Assembly (NCBI GenBank): GCA_025153445.1
Contig: JANZNS010000003.1
Span: forward strand, 372,001-436,000
Length of the DNA: 64,000 nt
From: Marinobacter sp. BGYM27
Lineage (GTDB): Bacteria > Pseudomonadota > Gammaproteobacteria > Pseudomonadales > Oleiphilaceae
Direction: 5' to 3'
Part shown: positions 26,609 to 35,011 of the stretch, one piece after another
How positions within the stretch are numbered: the first letter of the stretch is position 1
Layout of the letters: the number at the start of each line of letters is the position of its first letter
The notes under the pieces: generated by a model
Told to the model about the DNA's origin: nothing
Database searches by the model: none
The model's input: the letters and a program-made list of their open reading frames with translations, nothing else
Made by a program: the position numbers and the translations under genes

Positions 26609-27811
26609 CTACCCGAGCGCCCGCACCATTGCCGCCACCAATTGAGTCTGGCGGCGATAGCCATTCTTGCCCAACAGGCTCTTGATATACTGACGGACGG
26701 TATGAACTGAAATCGAGAGCTCTTCAGCGATGGATTCTGCCGTCATCCCCTGAGCCAGAAGAGATGCTGTGCGCGCTTCAGCGGGGGTACACTGGAAAAG
26801 CTCCTGCAGCCGGTTCTGGTCAACCGGGTTCGCGGCATTAAACAGCACCAGCTCCGCCAAAGCGCCGTGATGATTATTCTCACCCTCAACTAATGGTGTA
26901 AGACAGATCGCGATACGTTCATCGTCGGTTTCGTCAAACAACGTGATGATGTCCTGAATACCGTGCCGGGCGTTGAATATACTGGTGACAATTGCACTCT
27001 CGAGTTTACGGTTGAAGCGGGCATGCCGGCTTTTGAGCCTTTGCTCCTGTGAATCCGTCACGAACAACCCGGGATGCATAGCCAGCACGACCTCGGCCGC
27101 CGCATTGCATTGCACCACCTGTGCGACTTCGTTGAACACAATCATCGGTTTGGAAACGTGGTTCAGGGCAGCGGAGAGGTTCTCGCTATCACCCTTGGAG
27201 TGATAAAGCTTTTGATGAAGTTTGACTGCATTTTCAATATGCGGCGCCAGCATATTCATCTGCAGCAGTTCCGTCTCTGTATAAGGCCCTTCATCCCGGT
27301 GGCGGTTGGTCATGAATACGATCTGGGATTCATCGTTACGGCAAACCAGCATTCCGGCGCTGTCACCAAGACCGGCTTCCTCTGCCCAGACACGGCTCTG
27401 CTCCCCCATCATCGCCATAAAATCCACATTGGGATCGCCTCCGGTAAATGAACCAAACTGGCGTGGCGACAGCGCAGTATATTTCAGCAGAGCTTCATCC
27501 TGCTGGGGTAAGTCACTATTGATGTACCACTGCTCGAAGCCGTCAGGATAGCCGAACGTCCAGCCATAGATCATCCGGATCGGCGCGTTGGTGAGACCAA
27601 GGAGGCCGCCTTGCAGACACCTGAAATGGGATTTGAAAGCATTGAAGAAGGGGTGAAAGCCGCTATTGGAGTTCAGGCAACCATAAAGTGCTGCCACGAG
27701 CTGATCGTAGCCAGCGAAGTCATCGAGACCGAAGGCAAATGCGTCGTGCGCCTGCACTTCGCCTCGGTTTGGAGGCACGTCGCCGGCGAACATTTCTTTA
27801 TCATGAGCCAT
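26609..27811 (-). CDS. LuxR-type transcriptional regulator (long N-terminal sensor)
   Basis: 400 aa. The C-terminal 60 residues are a LuxR/FixJ helix-turn-helix (CTPAEARTASLLAQG, MTAESIAEELSISVHTVRQY, KSLLGKNGYRRQTQLVAAM). The N-terminal 330 residues have no autoinducer-binding or receiver signature; they contain a conserved EGPYTETELLQMNMLAPHIE segment and a second possible PAS-like region (MIVFNEVAQVVQCNAAAEVV). The same layout recurs in the regulator at 31580-32770 (EGPYTETEL against QGPYLDTEL), so they are paralogues. The ligand is unknown. The stop lies 34 bp from the convergent cytochrome b561 gene. Confidence 0.8.
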   Translation of the reverse strand: MAHDKEMFAGDVPPNRGEVQAHDAFAFGLDDFAGYDQLVAALYGCLNSNSGFHPFFNAFKSHFRCLQGGLLGLTNAPIRMIYGWTFGYPDGFEQWYINSDLPQQDEALLKYTALSPRQFGSFTGGDPNVDFMAMMGEQSRVWAEEAGLGDSAGMLVCRNDESQIVFMTNRHRDEGPYTETELLQMNMLAPHIENAVKLHQKLYHSKGDSENLSAALNHVSKPMIVFNEVAQVVQCNAAAEVVLAMHPGLFVTDSQEQRLKSRHARFNRKLESAIVTSIFNARHGIQDIITLFDETDDERIAICLTPLVEGENNHHGALAELVLFNAANPVDQNRLQELFQCTPAEARTASLLAQGMTAESIAEELSISVHTVRQYIKSLLGKNGYRRQTQLVAAMVRALG

Positions 27812-27986
27812 GACAGGGTAGTGTTTGCGCTAGGGGTTGACGTCAGGCGCCTTCCGGCGCCACTGATGTCCACATTATAGGCAAACCGTAGCATTTATGG
27901 CCACACCCGGCCGACTGCGGCTTCAAGCACGCTGCATTCAACGAATTCAGCCCGACGCCAATGTGTCCAGCGATGCCACTGATCGC

Positions 27987-28006
27987 GACATAAACGGGTT
28001 TATGTC
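27987..28006. repeat. 20-bp palindrome at the end of the symporter gene
   Basis: GACATAAAC-GG-GTTTATGTC has 9-bp perfect arms and spans the stop codon of the dicarboxylate symporter gene. It could be a terminator stem (no T-run on the minus strand) or an operator for the LuxR-type gene start about 176 bp away at 27811. Confidence 0.35.
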
Positions 28007-29223
28007 ACATGCTTCTTCTCGGTTTTCGCAATAATCGAGGTGCACACCAGATCCCCCGTAACATTGAGCCCGGTGGCGCCCATGCCAACCAGCGCATCAA
28101 TGGAGACCAGCAATGCGACCGTCTCGATCGGCAAGCCTACCTGAGCAAAAACGGTTGCGATCATCACGATGCCAGCACCCGGCACACCGGCAGTGCCGAT
28201 TGAGGTCAAGGTGCCGATCAGCACGATCTCAATCATGGTCATGAGATCCAGTGGTATACCCACCACGTTGGCAGCGAAAACAGCGGAAATCGCGATACGA
28301 ATCGCAGCGCCATCCATATTGACGGTGGCCCCGAGTGGAAGACTAACGCCATAAATTTGCTTCGGAATTCCCAGGCGCCGAGCAGCATCCAGAGTGAGTG
28401 GCAAAGTGCCTGAACTGCTCTGCGTTGCGAAGGCCGTTGCCATCGGTGTGCGCGCTTCACGGAAAAAATCAGTCAGCCGCACACCGAATGCGCGCATCAG
28501 TCCACAATAAACCACTAGATGGACGGCCAGCGCGATATACAGCACAAGCACCATATCGCCCAGTGCCAGAATGGTGTCGGTACCCTGTTCTCCCGCCGTC
28601 TTTGCGACAATGGCGAAAACACCGATCGGCACGTATTGAAGGACACCCGCCATCACCTTCAGCGTAATTTCGTTGAGTGCTTCGATCACACGATAAAGCT
28701 GGTCGCCCAACGCCGCATGCTTGTCAGACTCACGCACCTTCAGCAAGGCAATACCGAAAACAATAGCGGTGAAAATAATCCCCAGCAGATTCGGCTCAGC
28801 AAAAGCGCCGAAAATATTGGTCGGCACAATACTGAGCAGCACTTTCACAAATCCCGGGTTCTCAGGCACCTCGATCTCGGCATTTTCATCCAGCGTCATG
28901 CCGCTGCCCGGCTCAAACAGGGAGGCCACAACCAGGCCGACAATCATCGCAAGGGCGGATGTGAGGACATAGAAACCCAACAGCTTGCGCCCGACACGCC
29001 CCATACTGCCAATGCTCGCCTGATTGATACCCACCAGCAGGGTGAACAACACAATCGGCACAATCAGAAACTTCAGCAGCCTCAGCAGCAATTCACCAAC
29101 CGGCGCCAGCCAATCGGCAACCTGTGGCCCGCCAATCAGGCCCACCACCACGCCCAGCACCAGAGCGATACTGACTCGCAGAATCAACGATGAATTCAAG
29201 TAGATGTTCAGCAGAGCCCTCAT
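28000..29223 (-). CDS. Dicarboxylate/amino acid:cation symporter (DAACS family)
   Basis: 407 aa from the ATG at 29223 with GGGGGAG; 17 extra codons upstream are unsupported. GltP/DctA fold: RVSIALVLGVVVGLIGG, KFLIVPIVLFTLLVGI, the SSSGTLPLTLD re-entrant loop (serine-rich motif), then GATVNMDGAAI and TAGVPGAGIVMIATVFAQVG. It imports C4-dicarboxylates, glutamate or aspartate with Na+ or H+; the substrate cannot be fixed by eye. It is a single gene near the 5'-divergent barrel gene at 29490. Confidence 0.9.
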   Translation of the reverse strand: MRALLNIYLNSSLILRVSIALVLGVVVGLIGGPQVADWLAPVGELLLRLLKFLIVPIVLFTLLVGINQASIGSMGRVGRKLLGFYVLTSALAMIVGLVVASLFEPGSGMTLDENAEIEVPENPGFVKVLLSIVPTNIFGAFAEPNLLGIIFTAIVFGIALLKVRESDKHAALGDQLYRVIEALNEITLKVMAGVLQYVPIGVFAIVAKTAGEQGTDTILALGDMVLVLYIALAVHLVVYCGLMRAFGVRLTDFFREARTPMATAFATQSSSGTLPLTLDAARRLGIPKQIYGVSLPLGATVNMDGAAIRIAISAVFAANVVGIPLDLMTMIEIVLIGTLTSIGTAGVPGAGIVMIATVFAQVGLPIETVALLVSIDALVGMGATGLNVTGDLVCTSIIAKTEKKHVT

Positions 29224-29489
29224 TCCGCAGCTCCCCCGTCGCAAGCAAAAAACAGCACCATAACGCAGCCCCAATCAAAGATGCCGATGATTGTGGTGGA
29301 TATCGTCAGGCGGGTAAACAGGAAAGGCCTGATAGATCGCCGGATTATCGCCGGTACACCACATCCGGTTAAGGAAACAGGAGCCGTTCGTATCGCTACT
29401 CCATTGCCCCATCCATTTCATTTCAGAATTCGGAGCTACACTGGTTTATAGAGAAATCCTTCGACGACTGCCAAGCCCCGGAGACTCCC

Positions 29490-30566
29490 TTGATAGAACG
29501 AAGAGCATTATCGCTGGTCATGCTGAGTATCCTCCCGCTATCCATTTCAGCCGCCCCGCAAGAGGGAGATAAAGCTGAGTCCAACGGGAAGATGAGCGGC
29601 AAGTGGCTGGTCGCGCCCGTACTGAGCAACGGCCCCAAACTTGGGCTTTCAGGCGGGGTAAGTGTCAACTATCTCAACCAGTTCGATGGTAGCTCTCCTG
29701 CTTCGATGACAGGGCTATCAACAAAGTATTCGGATACGGATTCGTGGACGGCATTTCTATACAACCGATCGTATTGGGACAACGATAGCAAGCGGTTCGT
29801 AGGGGTGATCGGCCAGGCCGAGACCAAAAATGATTACAACGATTACCTGGGGCAAGGGCCGGCATCTGTGGATACGCACTTTCAGATGTACTACGCCCGT
29901 TACCAACAGCGGGTTTCCGGTTCGGACTGGTTTGTCGGCGGGAGCTATGTCTACACCAACATTAACCCTCAAGCCGCTGACGATGCCACAAACGTCATCA
30001 TGACGGAGTTCGATATTGGTGAGGCGTACAGCGCAGGCCTGGGGTTGAACATCAACTTTGATACCCGTGACAACCTGATGAATCCCAAAACCGGTTCCAA
30101 CTTTGAAACCGCCATAACAGCTTTTAACGATGCATTTGGGGGCGACAACAATTATTGGGCTTACAACGTCCAGTATTCCTATTTTCAGGCCATCAGCGAT
30201 CGTTTGCTGATCGCTTACGATACGGGCGTGCTCTCAACACCTGACGCGCCGACGGCGTCCCAAGCTACCACTCGACGGTTCCGTGGTTATACCCCGGGAG
30301 AAAACAGTGCCGAAAACTCGTTATGGGGTCAGGCCGAAGTTCGGTACGTTTTACGCCCTCGTTGGGAACTAGCGGGATTCACGGGCACCACAACGTTGTT
30401 CGATTCGGACAACGACCTGAATGAATCTGAAAACTGGTACCCCATGGTGGGACTTGGCGGCCGTTACATTATGGATCCGAAAAGTCAGACCATTCTTCGA
30501 TTGGATTACGCGGTGGGCAAGGCAAACAATCAGGGGTTATATCTGAGCCTGGGTCAGCCGTTCTGA
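29490..30566 (+). CDS. BamA-like outer-membrane barrel protein (paralogue of 20317-21453)
   Basis: 358 aa, TTG start supported by GGAG six bases upstream. Signal peptide to about ISAA (residue 21), then GKWLVAPVLSNGPKLGLSGG, KYSDTDSWTAFLYNRSYW, NINFDTRDNLMNPKTGSNFE (surface-antigen barrel motif) and a C-terminal YLSLGQPF ending in Phe. No POTRA domain. Shared landmarks with the protein at 20317 (DTDSW segment, DSRDN/DTRDN motif, length) mark the two as paralogues. It is monocistronic with a terminator downstream. Confidence 0.8.
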   Translation: MIERRALSLVMLSILPLSISAAPQEGDKAESNGKMSGKWLVAPVLSNGPKLGLSGGVSVNYLNQFDGSSPASMTGLSTKYSDTDSWTAFLYNRSYWDNDSKRFVGVIGQAETKNDYNDYLGQGPASVDTHFQMYYARYQQRVSGSDWFVGGSYVYTNINPQAADDATNVIMTEFDIGEAYSAGLGLNINFDTRDNLMNPKTGSNFETAITAFNDAFGGDNNYWAYNVQYSYFQAISDRLLIAYDTGVLSTPDAPTASQATTRRFRGYTPGENSAENSLWGQAEVRYVLRPRWELAGFTGTTTLFDSDNDLNESENWYPMVGLGGRYIMDPKSQTILRLDYAVGKANNQGLYLSLGQPF

Positions 30567-30580
30567 TGCCTCATTCAAAC

Positions 30581-30614
30581 AAAAAACCGGCCGCGTAGCG
30601 CGCCGGCTTTTTTG
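30581..30614. terminator. Bidirectional intrinsic terminator
   Basis: A run AAAAAA precedes CCGGC, and GCCGG is followed by CTTTTTT, with CG-rich bases between. The stem sits 15 bp after the barrel gene stop and 48 bp before the end of the convergent crotonase gene. T-runs exist on both strands. Confidence 0.7.
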
Positions 30615-30661
30615 TTTTGGACGTCTGGTTGATCACAAATGAAAAACCAGTGGGTTCAGAC

Positions 30662-31360
30662 TTAACCTGCCAGACCCAATGCTTGCGCATCGTCTTCAAT
30701 ACAACGATCGAGCAATGCCAAATAGTCCGCTTTCGTTTTGAGCTTGGTTTGCGCATGGGCTCGCATGTTCAGCTGCTGGAACTGGCCTGCGACGGCTTTT
30801 GCATGCGCCATCAATTGCTCAGGTGCGACAACCTTATCAAGGAATCCGGCAGTCACGGCATCTTCAGGGCTGAAAATTTCAGCGTTGATCACCGAACGGT
30901 AGAAGTGCGACGGCGTCAGGCGATGGCGCGCAATTTCAATACCCACATGATGCATGGTCATACCGATCATCACTTCGTTAAGGCCCAGTTTGAAATTACC
31001 TTCAACGCCGATGCGATAGTCGACAGACAGCAGGATAAACGCACCCTTTGCAATGGCATGACCACTACAGGCACCAATTACCGGCAAGGGGAAAGCAGCC
31101 AATCGACGCGTCAAGGTCGAGCCGACTTTGACCAGCGCAGACGCTTCCTTTGCGCCCTTCTGCATTTCTTTCAGGTCATAACCGCCGGAAAAAATACCCG
31201 GCTGTCCGGTCAGGATCACCACCGCCTTGTCCTGTTCGGCGCGATCGAGCGCAGCATTCAGCGCCTCAAATACCTCATGGCTCAGAGCGTTTGCCTTGCC
31301 GTTATTAATGATAATCGTTGCCACGCCATCGTTCAGTTGGTAATCAACCAGATCAGTCAC
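30662..31360 (-). CDS. Crotonase (enoyl-CoA hydratase/isomerase) family protein
   Basis: 232 aa, slightly shorter than typical (about 260). Crotonase core: VATIIINNGKANALSHEVFE, oxyanion-hole elements GIFSGGYDLKEM and GACSGHAIAKGAFILLS, then VEGNFKLGLNEVMIGMTM. The usual catalytic Glu of the GxxxGGG helix is not obvious (Ala-Lys-Gly instead), so hydratase activity is uncertain; isomerase or thioesterase-type variants are possible. It is a single gene on the minus strand. Confidence 0.82.
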   Translation of the reverse strand: MTDLVDYQLNDGVATIIINNGKANALSHEVFEALNAALDRAEQDKAVVILTGQPGIFSGGYDLKEMQKGAKEASALVKVGSTLTRRLAAFPLPVIGACSGHAIAKGAFILLSVDYRIGVEGNFKLGLNEVMIGMTMHHVGIEIARHRLTPSHFYRSVINAEIFSPEDAVTAGFLDKVVAPEQLMAHAKAVAGQFQQLNMRAHAQTKLKTKADYLALLDRCIEDDAQALGLAG

Positions 31361-31579
31361 AAGCCTGCCCTCTTTTTTCGGTTTCGTTTTGATCCGTTGA
31401 ACTGTGCCACCTTATTGCGGTTGCCTCAATCCAATATGCGAGAAGCCGGGGATTGTAACTGACCTTGCGCGCGAATTTCAGGCGACGTGATCTCCGCCTG
31501 ACCGAAAGGATGTCGCTGGCCGGCACAGCGAGCGCCGGCGAATCGATACCGTCAATAGATTCGATACCAGGTTTGGGCT

Positions 31580-32770
31580 ATGGTTATTGCCAATTACGTC
31601 AATGATAACCAAGGACAGGCAGTGGTCAATCCATCCACACCTATACCCACTCCCGGCCAGCGCACTTCCCCGCTGCCAGATGAACTCGCCCTGATCCACA
31701 CACTTTATGCAGCGCTGACGGCCAAAGACGGTTTCCATGATTTCCTCGAAGCACTGACCACCGCAATCAACGGCGTTGCAGCACAGCTTGTGGTGGCCCG
31801 CAAACAACCACTGCAGATAGATCACCTGTGGCACCATGGTTTGTCCGATGAATTCCTGAGCTGGTACCTGGACAACAACATGATCGCTCAGGACGTTGTC
31901 ACCAATCATGCGACCTTCCAGCCCCCAGGCCTGTTCCACTCGGCGTTACCATTACTACCCGACTTCCAGCCAGACAAGGACTACTCCCGCTGGGAAAATG
32001 ATCAGGATATGCTGGACACCGCCTGGCTTGTAGTGGATAGCACCGACGCTCACACCTTTTTACTGTGCGTTCAGCGAACCGTGGCCCAGGGCCCTTACCT
32101 TGATACTGAACTTCGGGGGCTCAACCGGCTGGTACCGCATATTCGCCAGGCGGTGCAACTTCACCGACAGTTGGATCTGAGGCACCAGATCGTGTCCTCA
32201 CTCGCAACCGTGATTGATCTTCTGCCCGACCCCACCTTTGTACTCGATACGTCGGGATCGGTCGTGTGTTCCAATAACGCTGCGCAAACACTGATCACCC
32301 AGGAGCGCAGCCTTGCGATCGAGGATGATCGTTTCAACTTCACGGAGAGCCATCTTCAGGATGCCTTTTTCAGGGCATCCGTGAGAATCGTGCGTTCGAG
32401 TATGGGTAAGGAGGACTACTTCAGCGAAACGCTTTTCCTTGAGCGCCCGGGCCGAATGCCACTCGCGTTCGTGATCAGACCCATCGAAAGTCAGGAACTG
32501 ACAGCCGGCGGCGCACTGATCACCGTGTACGATCCCGTAAAAAGACCATTGCCGTCAGCGGAACATATTGCCATTTATTTCTCATTAACCCACGCGGAGG
32601 CGCAGGTGTGTGAGGGATTGGTCAAAGGTATGGACGTTCAGGGGATCTCTGCTTTCTACGGAAGGGCCGTGTCCACTGTGCGGTTTCAGATCAAGCAGGT
32701 ATTCCAGAAAACAGGATGCTCCCGGCAGGGCGAGCTGATCAGCAGAATTCTATCGGCGCTACTGCGTTGA
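31580..32770 (+). CDS. LuxR-type transcriptional regulator (paralogue of 26609-27811)
   Basis: 396 aa. The ATG at 31580 lacks a strong ribosome site; a GTG at 31623 after GGACAGG is an alternative start. C-terminal HTH: SLTHAEAQVCEGLVKGMDV, YGRAVSTVRFQIKQVFQKTG. The N-terminal region parallels the other LuxR-type protein (DEFLSWYLDNNMIAQD; QGPYLDTELRGLNRLVPHIR; TFVLDTSGSVVCSNNAAQTL). Their pairing about 3.8 kb apart, around the symporter, barrel and crotonase genes, suggests duplication. The ligand is unknown. Confidence 0.78.
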   Translation: MVIANYVNDNQGQAVVNPSTPIPTPGQRTSPLPDELALIHTLYAALTAKDGFHDFLEALTTAINGVAAQLVVARKQPLQIDHLWHHGLSDEFLSWYLDNNMIAQDVVTNHATFQPPGLFHSALPLLPDFQPDKDYSRWENDQDMLDTAWLVVDSTDAHTFLLCVQRTVAQGPYLDTELRGLNRLVPHIRQAVQLHRQLDLRHQIVSSLATVIDLLPDPTFVLDTSGSVVCSNNAAQTLITQERSLAIEDDRFNFTESHLQDAFFRASVRIVRSSMGKEDYFSETLFLERPGRMPLAFVIRPIESQELTAGGALITVYDPVKRPLPSAEHIAIYFSLTHAEAQVCEGLVKGMDVQGISAFYGRAVSTVRFQIKQVFQKTGCSRQGELISRILSALLR

Positions 32771-32871
32771 ATCGCACAAAGGCAATGCGCAAACTGCAGC
32801 TCACCATTTGCAGCCTGCCCAACAAGACAGGAAAATGAACCGCGCGGTTACCTTTTAGGCGAACATTCCCC

Positions 32872-33351
32872 ATGTCTCAACCTGATTATCTTGGCAGTGC
32901 CAATCCACGGCTGGTGCTCTATCTGCCCCATCGACCGAATAGCCTGGCAGAAATTGCGAACGCACCTTGTGCAAACACACTGGTCGCTGCCAACTCCAAT
33001 CATTGGCGCAAGATCGTTAATCTGTTAGCCAAGATCACCAGTCCTGTGGAGGACCATTGGCGTGAATTCAGGGATGCGGCGCTATTCCGGCAAACTGCGC
33101 TTTGCTTTCGTCCCGAATTGTTGATGACTGACGGCTGGCACTGGATTGGTGGAAAAGACAACCTGCAGCGTTTTGGCGCTCTGCACTGCAATACGCAGCC
33201 GCTGACGGAGTGCGCGGAAGTGTCGATCGATATTGAGAAACGACTATTGCTGACGCCCTATCCGGATTACCGACAGCTCAGCAACAAAGTGGTCAGTCAA
33301 ATCCGCGCGGCGCTGGTCAGTCAGAGGTTTTATAGCGGCTCCCCCTCATGA
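32872..33351 (+). CDS. Conserved hypothetical protein (perhaps DUF6942-like)
   Basis: 159 aa. Features: an N-terminal PRLVLYLPHRP strand, NSNHWRKIVNLLAKITSP helix, DHWREFRDAALFRQTALCFR and a Trp/Gly segment DGWHWIGGKDNLQRFG. No signal peptide or helix anchors, so probably cytosolic. Its stop overlaps the start of the DUF72 gene in ATGA, so the two are translationally coupled. The DUF6942 suggestion is from memory and weak. Confidence 0.6.
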   Translation: MSQPDYLGSANPRLVLYLPHRPNSLAEIANAPCANTLVAANSNHWRKIVNLLAKITSPVEDHWREFRDAALFRQTALCFRPELLMTDGWHWIGGKDNLQRFGALHCNTQPLTECAEVSIDIEKRLLLTPYPDYRQLSNKVVSQIRAALVSQRFYSGSPS

Positions 33352-34193
33352 CCCTGCCCTATTTCCTAGGCTGCCCGCAATGGCAGGATCCAAGCTGGAA
33401 CACATCACTGCCATCAGGCGGATATCCGCTAGAGCGCTATGCGAAAATCCTCAATAGCGTTGAGGGCAACACCACGTTTTATGCAACACCCAGCCAGGAC
33501 CAATGCCGCCAGTGGCGGGCGCAGGTGCCCGACGACTTCAGGTTCGTATTGAAGTTTCCCCGGCGCATCACCCATGAACGGCTGCTTGCCGGACCTGGCT
33601 CAGAGGTGCTTGATTTTCTTGAGATCGTAGCGCCACTCAATGACGTTCTCGGCCCTTTCCTGCTTCAACTCCCTGCCGCTTTCGGGCCAGAGCACCTGAA
33701 AAATCTCTGGCGGTTTATTGAGGCACTGCCTGCTCCGCTAAGCTGCACCGTCGAAGTCCGGCATAGCGCGTTTTTCAGTAAAGGCGAAGCGGAAAAATCG
33801 CTGAATCGGGGATTAATGGAGCGGAACATCAGCCGCGTCTGCCTCGATAGTCGGGCACTCTTCTCCGCGGCGCCGGATAACGAGACCATCCGTGATGCCC
33901 AGCGCAAGAAACCACGAGTTCCAGTACACCTGCTGCCTGTCGATGCACCACCGGTGATCCGTTATATCGGACACCCTGATCTTGAGAGCAATCGTCGTTT
34001 TCTGGCCCCATGGGTTGAACGTGTCGGAAACTGGATCGAGGAAGGGCGGCAGCCGTTTGTTTTTATGCACATGCCGGATAACGGCGATGCCCTGTTCCTG
34101 GCTGCGCTATGGAGCGAGTTGCTGAACAAGAGGCTACCTCAGCTGGAAGCACTGGATCTTAACGAAAAAAAGCCCCAGATGGGGCTATTCTAG
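33348..34193 (+). CDS. DUF72 family protein (YecE-like)
   Basis: 281 aa. Opens with FLGCPQWQDPSWNTSLPSGG, the DUF72 TIM-barrel start, then YAKILNSVEGNTTFYATPSQ, DDFRFVLKFPRRITHERLL, LQLPAAFGPEHLKNLWRFIE and the terminal FMHMPDNGDAL. Function is not established for the family; the barrel resembles sugar-phosphate isomerases. It overlaps the preceding gene by 4 bp. Its last codons coincide with a hairpin serving the opposite strand. Confidence 0.85.
   Translation: MTLPYFLGCPQWQDPSWNTSLPSGGYPLERYAKILNSVEGNTTFYATPSQDQCRQWRAQVPDDFRFVLKFPRRITHERLLAGPGSEVLDFLEIVAPLNDVLGPFLLQLPAAFGPEHLKNLWRFIEALPAPLSCTVEVRHSAFFSKGEAEKSLNRGLMERNISRVCLDSRALFSAAPDNETIRDAQRKKPRVPVHLLPVDAPPVIRYIGHPDLESNRRFLAPWVERVGNWIEEGRQPFVFMHMPDNGDALFLAALWSELLNKRLPQLEALDLNEKKPQMGLF
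34164..34185 (-). terminator. Minus-strand terminator embedded in the end of the DUF72 gene
   Basis: Reading the minus strand, TAGCCCC-ATC-TGGGGCT is followed by seven T residues, a textbook intrinsic terminator for the yjfB-like gene that ends 52 bp upstream at 34237. On the plus strand the same bases encode the last residues (EKKPQMGLF) of the DUF72 protein. Confidence 0.7.
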
Positions 34194-34236
34194 TCCGCTT
34201 AAAAATGGGTTGGAGGCCACAAGCGAATGCGCGCCC

Positions 34237-34440
34237 TCAGGCTCGCACATCAACCAGGCTGCCCAGATTGGAGTTGGCACTGGTAGGAGTCGGTGCCGTT
34301 GCGGTGACACTATCCAGTAATTGAAGGACGCCAGACTGCGCCATGTCCTGAGCGGATTTAAGCACACTGATCTGTACCTGCTCCCTGAGCTGGCTCTGGC
34401 TCAGCTGCGTGCTGAAGCTGGCGATCGAAGCTACGTCCAC
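34237..34440 (-). CDS. YjfB-like putative motility protein
   Basis: 67 aa, GTG start with AGGAG seven bases upstream. MDVASIASFSTQLSQSQLRE, then VQISVLKSAQDMAQSG and a Ser/Thr/Pro-rich tail ending LGSLVDVRA, follow the YjfB family pattern (MDV start, A-x-LSQ, QI-V-K-A-D, terminal G-x-x-VD). These peptides are often near flagellar genes but are also found alone, as here. The exact role is unknown. Monocistronic with its own terminator. Confidence 0.78.
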   Translation of the reverse strand: MDVASIASFSTQLSQSQLREQVQISVLKSAQDMAQSGVLQLLDSVTATAPTPTSANSNLGSLVDVRA

Positions 34441-34603
34441 AATAGACTCCTTTGAAAGTCGGGGTTAACGCGATACCAGCCAATAGACCCAAAAAATCGC
34501 GCCTCACTGGCTAAATTATAACCACCTCGTGCTTCAATAAAACCCCATTTCGACTACCCTTTCAAATCATTACATCCACTTACACGTTGAGGTCCGCACT
34601 ACC

Positions 34604-35008
34604 ATGACCACGTCATTTACCCTTGCCACTAGCAGTCTGTTACTTATCGTCGTGGGTGTCTCGACCTCAACTCTGGCTGACGACACAACGCCCGCGCTCC
34701 GCGACTGCTCCGCAAAAATTGCCGAGATCCAGACACAACTTGACCATGCCAATGCTCAGGGCAACCAATCCCGGATTGCCGGGCTTGAGCGAGCACTGGC
34801 AGGCGCACAAAACTGTGACGACCAACAGTTGCGAGAGGACGCCCTACAGGACATTGAAGAGGCGAAAGCCAAAGTGCGCGAGCGGCGCCAGGAACTTCAG
34901 GAAGAACGCGAAGACGGTGACGCCGACGATATACGCAAGGCCGAACGCAAACTCCGTGAAGCCGAAGAAGAATTGGCTGAACTGGCGCGTCCTGCGGAGC
35001 AGGACTGA
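34604..35008 (+). CDS. DUF1090 periplasmic protein (YqjC-like)
   Basis: 134 aa. Signal peptide about 1-25 (SLLLIVVGVSTSTLA), then CSAKIAEIQTQLDHANAQGN and GLERALAGAQNCDD with the two conserved cysteines of DUF1090, followed by a long charged coiled coil (KAKVRERRQELQEEREDGDA to EELAELARP). Family members are periplasmic and of unknown function. It converges with the subtilase gene, with only 3 bp between stops. Confidence 0.82.
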   Translation: MTTSFTLATSSLLLIVVGVSTSTLADDTTPALRDCSAKIAEIQTQLDHANAQGNQSRIAGLERALAGAQNCDDQQLREDALQDIEEAKAKVRERRQELQEEREDGDADDIRKAERKLREAEEELAELARPAEQD

Positions 35009-35011
35009 CAA

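Noticed and set aside
28519-29193. Long plus-strand frame opposite the dicarboxylate symporter
   Set aside because: His/Gln-rich shadow of a gene with clear DAACS motifs on the other strand.
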